In this document: piece by piece, positions 59,362 to 64,000 of the stretch
How the letters are laid out: every line of letters begins with the position of its first letter
How positions within the stretch are numbered: position 1 is the first letter of the stretch
Source of the DNA: JAXMHQ01 sp046346665
GTDB taxonomy: Bacteria > Verrucomicrobiota > Verrucomicrobiia > Limisphaerales > JAXMHQ01
Length of the DNA stretch: 64,000 nt
Assembly: GCA_046346665.1 (NCBI GenBank)
Contig: JAXMHQ010000008.1
Span: 1-64,000, forward strand
Reading direction: 5' to 3'
Translations under genes and position numbers: made by a program
The notes under the pieces: generated by a model
What the model was told of the DNA's origin: nothing
Databases searched by the model: none
Seen by the model: the letters and a program-made list of their open reading frames with translations, nothing else

Positions 59362-60288
59362 ATGGCAGCGCCGCTGCTATCCATCGAACGCCTGCGCGTG
59401 GATGTTCCGGGGCAGGTGGTGCTGGAAAATGTCTCGCTGCAGGTCGGCGAGGGAGAAATTCTCGGCCTGCTGGGTCCGCCGGCCTCGGGCAAGACCACGC
59501 TTCTGCGCGCCGCGTCGGGACTGATCGATCTGACAAGCGGCGTCGTTCGCGCCGGTGCCTTCCGATATCCCGCCCAGCCGGAATCCTTCAAGCGCTCAGT
59601 CGGGTTTGTGGCTGAGAACGCACCCTTGCCCGCGCGTCTGACTGCGGCGGAATTCCTCGATCACTTCGCGCGCGCCTACGATCTTTCCCTGCCCGGCTGG
59701 CGGATCATGGAATGTCTCGAGCTCACGTGGCTTGCGGACCAGCGGGCCGTTTTGTGCGCGGATCTCTCGCACGGCATGCGGCAGCGATTGTCCATCGCGC
59801 GCGCGCTTCTTGCGGATCCGCCCGTGCTGTTGATTGACGCGCCCGGCTCCTGCCCGGATCCGCTCGGCCGGATGGATGTCTGGAAGCTGTTGTTGCAGTT
59901 GCGGGACGCCGGCAAGGCGCTTTTGGCTTCGGCCCGGCGCGTGGAGGATCTTGTCCCCATTTGCGAACGTGCCGTGCTGCTCGCCCGGGCACGGCTCTCG
60001 GCATCCACACCGCTTTCCCAACTGGCCCCCGGCCGGACGCCGCGCCGGCTTTCCGTCCGGTGGCGCGGCGCCGCTTCACACGCGATGGAGGTGCTCAACA
60101 GTTGCGGAAATATCACCAGCTTGGCGCCATCAGATTCGGGGGCACAGTTCGAATTTGAGGGCGACGCGGAATCGCTGCACGAATTGCTGCGGCAACTGAT
60201 TATGCGGGACATACACGTTACGGAATGGCGCAGCCTCGAAGACGAGGCGCTCGAGCCCGCGCCGCTCCGTGTTCCCATGCGAATTTGA
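59362..60288 (+). CDS. ABC transporter ATP-binding protein with altered Walker B
   Basis: A 308-residue ABC ATPase (PF00005). Walker A is 'GLLGPPASGKTTLLRA' and the signature is 'LSHGMRQRLSIARALL' (LSHGM in place of LSGGQ). Walker B is 'PVLLIDAPGS': the catalytic Glu after Asp is replaced by Ala. The Q-loop Gln is also not obvious ('VGFVAEN'). The order of domains is that of gliding/multidrug-type exporters (CcmA-like), with a ~90-residue C-terminal extension. It is followed, with a 4-nt overlap, by a membrane protein. ATP hydrolysis may be weak or absent. Confidence 0.82.
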   Translation: MAAPLLSIERLRVDVPGQVVLENVSLQVGEGEILGLLGPPASGKTTLLRAASGLIDLTSGVVRAGAFRYPAQPESFKRSVGFVAENAPLPARLTAAEFLDHFARAYDLSLPGWRIMECLELTWLADQRAVLCADLSHGMRQRLSIARALLADPPVLLIDAPGSCPDPLGRMDVWKLLLQLRDAGKALLASARRVEDLVPICERAVLLARARLSASTPLSQLAPGRTPRRLSVRWRGAASHAMEVLNSCGNITSLAPSDSGAQFEFEGDAESLHELLRQLIMRDIHVTEWRSLEDEALEPAPLRVPMRI

Positions 60289-61739
60289 CGCTGCTCCAGA
60301 ATCCGGTTTTTATCACGTGCCGGCGCCTGGCCGGGCGGACTGGTTTGCGCAACCAACTGGCGGTGGTGGCGGTGGCGGGGTTCGGCATTGCCGGCCTGGC
60401 GCGTGCCTCCTGGGGGCCGGGTGCGGTGGCGCCGAGGCTGGAATCGGGCCGGGCGTGGTACGCCGCCTTTCTCGCCGCGGAATGCGCCTGCCTCGTGTTC
60501 GGCACATTTCATCGAACCTCGCGCCTGCTCGCCGAAGATCGCCGGAACGGTTTGTTCGAGGCCAACCGGCTCACACCGCTCCAGGCGTCGCAAATCGCCT
60601 CCGGCTATTGGTTCGGGGGCGTGCTGCGGGAAGCCTGCGCCGCGGGAATCCTCGCCGCCGCCGGGCTCGCCCTTGCCCTCCCGGCCGGCCTTCCGCTGTC
60701 CCTCTGGCTCGAAACTCAACTGTTCGCAGTCATCGCAACGTTCCAAGCCGCGCTGTTCGCCGTCGCCGCCGGGCTTTGCGCCGGCCGCCAGGGTCTTGCC
60801 TGGCTGTGGATGGCAGTGCCGCTATTCCCGGGAATTTTTTCACAGCAACCCGCGTGGACGCTTTCAAATACCGTCGCTCCCATCAACGCCATGCTCGCCG
60901 CTTTTCATAACCAAGCAAACGGCGGCGACTGGGGGGACGGCCCGCAGTTCATGGGGACCGCCTTGCCGCCGGCCCTGTTCGCCGCCGCTGTGCAATGCGC
61001 CGTCTCCGCCCTGCTCTGGCGCGCCGTCGTCCGGAAAATTAAGCATCCTGAAAGTTCGCCGCTCGCCCCGCGCGAAGCCTGCGCCGGTTTTGCCGCGCTG
61101 GCCGGCCTGGAATGGATTCTCTCCCGTTCGGCCGCCACGCAACCGGCGGGAATGCTCCCCTCGACCCGCGCGTTGAATTTTGCATTCCTGGTTTTCGCGG
61201 GCCTGCTGCTCATCGCCGCAGCGCGCTGCGACCCCAGGCGGCTCCGCGTCCGTCTCCTCCAGGAACATGTCCCCGCGCCCTGGCGCCTCCTCGCGCGCAG
61301 CGGCGTGCCCGTCGCCCTCCTCCTCTCGGCCTTCCTGGCCGCCTGGCTCGCAGGCGAAATCTGGATCAGCAGGCGCACACCGCCCGATGCCGCCGCCTGC
61401 CTGGCCGTCGTTCTGAACGGGTTCGGTTTGTTCGCCGGGTTCGCCGTGCTGCTGGATCTGGCCGCGATGCAATTTCACGGGCGCGAACGCCGGGTGATTC
61501 TCGCGGGCGCAGCCGCGGCCTGCCTGCTGCCGCCCGCGCTGGCCCTGATGATTTCCGCCCCGTCGCTGGCAGGTTGGTCGTTCCTGGCGCCCGGCGCCCG
61601 CGCCCTGCTCCAACCCGCCGCCGCGGCCACCGCCCTTGAAATCCTGGCGCCGGCCGCCATCCAGGCCATCCTGGTCTTTGCACTGCTGCTGCGCTGGCTC
61701 GGCGCCTGGCCGCAGTTCCTCCTTCAACCCCAAAATTGA
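60285..61739 (+). CDS. Polytopic membrane protein, probable ABC permease partner
   Basis: A 484-residue protein with about ten hydrophobic helices, starting at a TTG that overlaps the ATPase stop (TTGA). An early 'NPVFITCRRLAGR' cytoplasmic stretch and 'RTSRLLAEDRRNGLFEANRLTPLQASQIASGYWFGG' resemble ABC-2-type permease partners ('R..GtLe.Ll.TPl...ei..g...') found in export systems. The rest is helix-rich with short Arg/Pro-rich loops. The coupling with the ATPase makes a two-gene ABC exporter likely. No substrate can be inferred. Confidence 0.7.
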   Translation: MTLLQNPVFITCRRLAGRTGLRNQLAVVAVAGFGIAGLARASWGPGAVAPRLESGRAWYAAFLAAECACLVFGTFHRTSRLLAEDRRNGLFEANRLTPLQASQIASGYWFGGVLREACAAGILAAAGLALALPAGLPLSLWLETQLFAVIATFQAALFAVAAGLCAGRQGLAWLWMAVPLFPGIFSQQPAWTLSNTVAPINAMLAAFHNQANGGDWGDGPQFMGTALPPALFAAAVQCAVSALLWRAVVRKIKHPESSPLAPREACAGFAALAGLEWILSRSAATQPAGMLPSTRALNFAFLVFAGLLLIAAARCDPRRLRVRLLQEHVPAPWRLLARSGVPVALLLSAFLAAWLAGEIWISRRTPPDAAACLAVVLNGFGLFAGFAVLLDLAAMQFHGRERRVILAGAAAACLLPPALALMISAPSLAGWSFLAPGARALLQPAAAATALEILAPAAIQAILVFALLLRWLGAWPQFLLQPQN

Positions 61740-61779
61740 ATTGTTTCCAGCCCCACTTTCCGCCATTCTGACCGGCCTT

Positions 61780-63129
61780 ATGCAGCAGGTGAACCTCGGA
61801 TTGATCGGCGGCGGAACCGTGGGCAGCGGCGTCTTTCACGCCCTGCAACGCAACGGTCCCCTCATGTCCTCGCGCCTCGGCATCGACGTCCGCGTCCGCA
61901 AGGTCGCCGTCAAAGCCTTCGACGAACCCCGCCCCTACGAAATCCCGCGCCCAATCATGACCCTCGACTGGCAGTCGGTCGTGAACGACCCCGAGGTCCA
62001 CGTCGTCGCCGAACTCGTCGGCGGCACCGGCATCGCCCGCACCATGATCCTGGCCGCCCTCGAACAGGGCAAACCCGTCATCACCGCCAACAAGGCGCTC
62101 CTGTCCGAGCACGGCGAAGAATTGTTCGAAGCCGCGCGCCGCAATCACACCAATCTCTATTACGAAGCCAGCGTCTGCGGCGGCATCCCCATCATCAAGT
62201 CGCTCCGCGAAGGCTTCGTCGCCAACCGCATCACCCACCTCTACGGCATCGTCAACGGCACCTGCAATTACATCCTCACCCGGATGAAACTCGAAGGCGC
62301 CGATTTCGATTCGGTGCTGAAGGACGCCCAGAAAAACGGCTACGCCGAAACCCCGCCGGACCTCGACATCGACGGCTGGGATTCCCAGCACAAGATCGGC
62401 ATCCTCGCGTCTCTCGCCCACGGCTTCTGGGTCGATCACCGGAAAATTCACGTCGAAGGCATCCGCCACATCACCGCGGTCGACATCAAGTTCGCCAATG
62501 AACTGGGATATACGATCAAGCTGCTGGGAGTGATCAAGCTGGTAGAGGGCCGAGGGTCGAAGGTCGCGGGCAAAAAATTCCGTACTCCGCACTCCGCACT
62601 CCGCGTTCAGGTGTCGGTTTATCCGGCGTTGATTCCGAACAGCCACGTGTTGGCGGGTGTGAACCATGTGTTCAACGCGGTGTTTGTGCGCGGCGACGTG
62701 GTGGGCGATACGCTGTTTTACGGGCGCGGCGCCGGCAAGGACGCCACGGCCAGCGCGGTGTTGAGCGATCTCGCGGACGCGGCGCTGGATCTCAAGACCG
62801 GCACGCGCCAGCGGCTGGCGCCGTTCGTGGCGCATGACAAGACCGCCGTCGTGGCCCCCATCGCCGAGGTCATCAGCCAGTATTTCGTCCGCCTGGATGT
62901 CGTCGACAAGCCCGGCGTGCTGGCAAAAATCGCGGCGATCTTCGGCGCCTCGAACATCGGGATTTCCTCCGTGATCCAGCCCGAAGGCCACGAAGGCAAG
63001 AGCGTGCCGCTGATTTTCATGCTGCACAACGCCCCGAACGGAGCCGTGAGCAAGGCGCTGGACAGGATATCCAAATTGCCGGCCGTGAAAGCCAAGCCGG
63101 TGATGATCCGCGTCGAGGACTTTAACTGA
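61780..63129 (+). CDS. hom: Homoserine dehydrogenase (with in-frame repeat insertion)
   Basis: A 449-residue enzyme that reduces aspartate semialdehyde to homoserine in threonine and methionine synthesis. The NAD-binding start is 'VNLGLIGGGTVGSGVFHAL', then 'VITANKALLSEHGEELFEAA', 'LYYEASVCGGIPIIKSLREG' and 'LYGIVNGTCNYILTRM'. 'GYAETPPDLDIDGWDSQHKIGILASLAHG' is the catalytic region, and a C-terminal ACT domain begins at 'YFVRLDVVDKPGVLAKIAAIFG'. Residues about 256-277, 'EGRGSKVAGKKFRTPHSALR', come from a repeat-like insertion between 'IKLLGVIKLV' and 'VQVSVYPALIP'. ATG 61780 is the proper start. A GxxExxY gene separates it from lysC. Confidence 0.94.
   Translation: MQQVNLGLIGGGTVGSGVFHALQRNGPLMSSRLGIDVRVRKVAVKAFDEPRPYEIPRPIMTLDWQSVVNDPEVHVVAELVGGTGIARTMILAALEQGKPVITANKALLSEHGEELFEAARRNHTNLYYEASVCGGIPIIKSLREGFVANRITHLYGIVNGTCNYILTRMKLEGADFDSVLKDAQKNGYAETPPDLDIDGWDSQHKIGILASLAHGFWVDHRKIHVEGIRHITAVDIKFANELGYTIKLLGVIKLVEGRGSKVAGKKFRTPHSALRVQVSVYPALIPNSHVLAGVNHVFNAVFVRGDVVGDTLFYGRGAGKDATASAVLSDLADAALDLKTGTRQRLAPFVAHDKTAVVAPIAEVISQYFVRLDVVDKPGVLAKIAAIFGASNIGISSVIQPEGHEGKSVPLIFMLHNAPNGAVSKALDRISKLPAVKAKPVMIRVEDFN
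62545..62610. repeat. Heptamer-tandem element inside hom, 66 nt and in frame
   Basis: The left half repeats GAGGGCC, GAGGGTC, GAAGGTC, GCGGGCA (period 7, like 22070-22189). The right half repeats ATTCCGT, ACTCCGC, ACTCCGC, ACTCCGC (period 7, like 27089-27118). The halves are not complementary to each other, so it looks chimeric. The length is 22 codons without a stop. Confidence 0.75.
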
Positions 63130-63138
63130 TTGGGGCGC

Positions 63139-63650
63139 GCGAAGGACGCGAAGGCAGCGAAGGAACACAAGCATGGCGAGGAAAGAGCAACTGGGCGAAG
63201 AGGCAATCGGGAAAGCTGTTCTCGACGCCGCGTTCAAAGTCCACTCGGCGTTGGGCCCGGGCCTGCTCGAGTCTGTCTACGAGGCGGCACTTGCCCTTGA
63301 ATTGTCGAAGCAGGGCCTTTCTGTCGAGAGACAAAAGCCTGTGAATGTTTATTACTCCGGGCAATTGCTGGAGGTGGGGTTCCGCGCGGATCTATTGGTT
63401 GAGGGCTTGGTTTTGGTGGAACTCAAATCTGTCGAACACGTCACTCCACTTTTCCAAAAGATCGTCACCAACTACATTCGTTTGATCCCGGTTCGACTGG
63501 GATTTCTGATCAATTTTAACGAAGCACATCTGAAAAACGGCATCCAGCGCGTCACCAACGGCCTCGAAGGCAAACCGTTTTTCGGATCGGAGGCAAGCCC
63601 GTCGGGACCTCTTCCCGCCTTTCCTTCGCCCCCCTCGCGCCCTTCGCGCG
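63139..63650. mobile_element. Candidate element: inverted nonamer arms enclosing the GxxExxY gene
   Basis: The left arm (63139-63165) is GCGAAGGAC, GCGAAGGCA, GCGAAGGAA. The right arm (63621-63650) is TTCCTTCGC, CCCCCTCGC, GCCCTTCGC, its reverse complement with the same period of 9. Between them lies the whole GxxExxY gene apart from its final codons. The unit sits exactly between the hom stop and the lysC start. No transposase or target duplication was seen, so the mobile-element status is an inference. Confidence 0.5.
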
Positions 63651-63664
63651 ACATCCAATTTTAG
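63173..63664 (+). CDS. GxxExxY protein (PD-(D/E)XK nuclease fold)
   Basis: A 163-residue protein of the GxxExxY family (PF13366/TIGR04256). 'AAFKVHSALGPGLLESVYEAALALEL' holds the naming motif (GLLESVY), and 'VGFRADLLVEGLVLVELKSVE' gives the Asp and Glu-x-Lys of a PD-(D/E)XK active site. 'QKIVTNYIRLIPVRLGFLINFNEAHLKNGIQRV' is the usual C-terminal part. No biochemical role is established for the family. The last ~25 residues (PSGPLPAFPSPPSRPSRDIQF) are encoded by the right nonamer arm. The gene interrupts hom-lysC and is flanked by inverted arms, unlike a normal operon member. Confidence 0.9.
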   Translation: MARKEQLGEEAIGKAVLDAAFKVHSALGPGLLESVYEAALALELSKQGLSVERQKPVNVYYSGQLLEVGFRADLLVEGLVLVELKSVEHVTPLFQKIVTNYIRLIPVRLGFLINFNEAHLKNGIQRVTNGLEGKPFFGSEASPSGPLPAFPSPPSRPSRDIQF

Positions 63665-63668
63665 TCAC

Positions 63669-64000
63669 ATGGCATTAATAGTCCAAAAATACGGCGGCAC
63701 CTCGGTGGGCAACCCCGAGCGGATCAAGAACGTCGCGGCCCGCGTGGCCAAATACCATTCCAAGGGCGACAAAATCGTCGTGGTCGTCTCCGCCATGAGC
63801 GGCGTCACGGACAATCTCATCAAGCTGGCCAAGGAAATCATGCCCCTGCCCAGCGAACGCGAGATGGACATGCTGCTCGCCACCGGCGAACAAACCACCA
63901 TCGCCCTCACCGCCATGGCGCTCCACTCAATCGGCATCCCCGCCGTCTCGCTCACCGGCGCCCAGGCAGGCATCGTCACCGACAAGGTCCACACGAAAGC
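63669..64000 (+). CDS. lysC: Aspartate kinase (partial, N-terminal part)
   Basis: The gene runs off the right edge; about 110 residues are present. 'MALIVQKYGGTSVGNPERIKNVAARVA' is the aspartokinase signature with the KYGGTS nucleotide/substrate motif, followed by 'KIVVVVSAMSGVTDNLIKLAKE' and 'MLLATGEQTTIALTAMALHSIGIPAVSLTGAQAGIVTD'. It phosphorylates aspartate, the first step to lysine, threonine and methionine, and is the natural partner of hom upstream. The start is 4 nt after the GxxExxY stop. Confidence 0.96.
   Translation, partial: MALIVQKYGGTSVGNPERIKNVAARVAKYHSKGDKIVVVVSAMSGVTDNLIKLAKEIMPLPSEREMDMLLATGEQTTIALTAMALHSIGIPAVSLTGAQAGIVTDKVHTK

Noticed and set aside
63139..63650. Insertion sequence
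   Set aside because: No transposase is encoded and no target-site duplication was seen. The arms are tandem words rather than IS-type terminal repeats. It is kept only as a candidate element around the GxxExxY gene.

Overview
The window looks like a chromosomal segment of a high-GC member of the Verrucomicrobiota. The call rests on gene content: a DUF5069 protein, an H-X9-DG prepilin-like protein, an SGNH-TPR membrane protein, and several secreted enzymes with long beta-rich tails ending in a shared 'TTNL...FYRV'-type module. No rRNA, tRNA, phage, transposase or CRISPR locus was seen. The phylum assignment is an inference from content, not from a marker tree.

Layout. 1-2.7 kb: a truncated sugar-dehydrogenase-like gene, a GIY-YIG nuclease, a DUF5069 gene and a secreted beta-rich protein of unknown function. 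3-27 kb is a starch/alpha-glucan region: a secreted GH13 amylase, a divergent GH57-CBM25 enzyme (frameshifted), an SGNH-TPR protein, a GRRRP-type MFS sugar transporter, a 4-alpha-glucanotransferase with starch-binding N-terminus, a second exported GH13 amylase, a pilin-like protein, a secreted protein with four tandem Ig-like repeats, and a beta-propeller histidine kinase with its NarL-type response regulator. Together these could bind, cut, import and rearrange starch under two-component control, without any SusC/SusD pair. 27-35.4 kb: a DUF1294 gene, then MFS symporter-GH130-MFS symporter-GH94, a locus for phosphorolysis of beta-linked oligosaccharides, then an epimerase.

35.4-48.4 kb: OpgC-like membrane protein, exported endonuclease/phosphatase, FolE2, a DksA-like protein with rpmG and rpsR, a ZIP transporter (frameshifted) with a Zur-type regulator, PfkB kinase, Tat-exported metallo-hydrolase, GH127 (frameshifted), PrmA and RNase PH. 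48.7-53 kb: lysS with an unusual internal insertion, and glnS. 53.8-64 kb: PpnP, a thioredoxin-like lipid-side protein, a GH3 beta-glucosidase, CrcB-DUF190, an ABC pair, homoserine dehydrogenase, a GxxExxY nuclease gene and the start of aspartate kinase.

The most striking property is not a gene. Most intergenic gaps hold palindromic elements whose arms are tandem copies of a 6- to 10-nt word, with the reverse-complement word repeated in the other arm. Different elements use different words and periods. They often begin in or right at a stop codon, occur in every convergent gap, can be nested, and in places are read as protein (hom, the GH13 amylase, the propeller kinase, OpgC). One such element (period 9) encloses the GxxExxY nuclease gene between hom and lysC, which makes that nuclease a candidate mobiliser of the family. 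Other repeat families are a 24-bp REP-like palindrome, a longer TAGGAGTCGA palindrome that forms tandem arrays, and a ~170-bp element in three copies.
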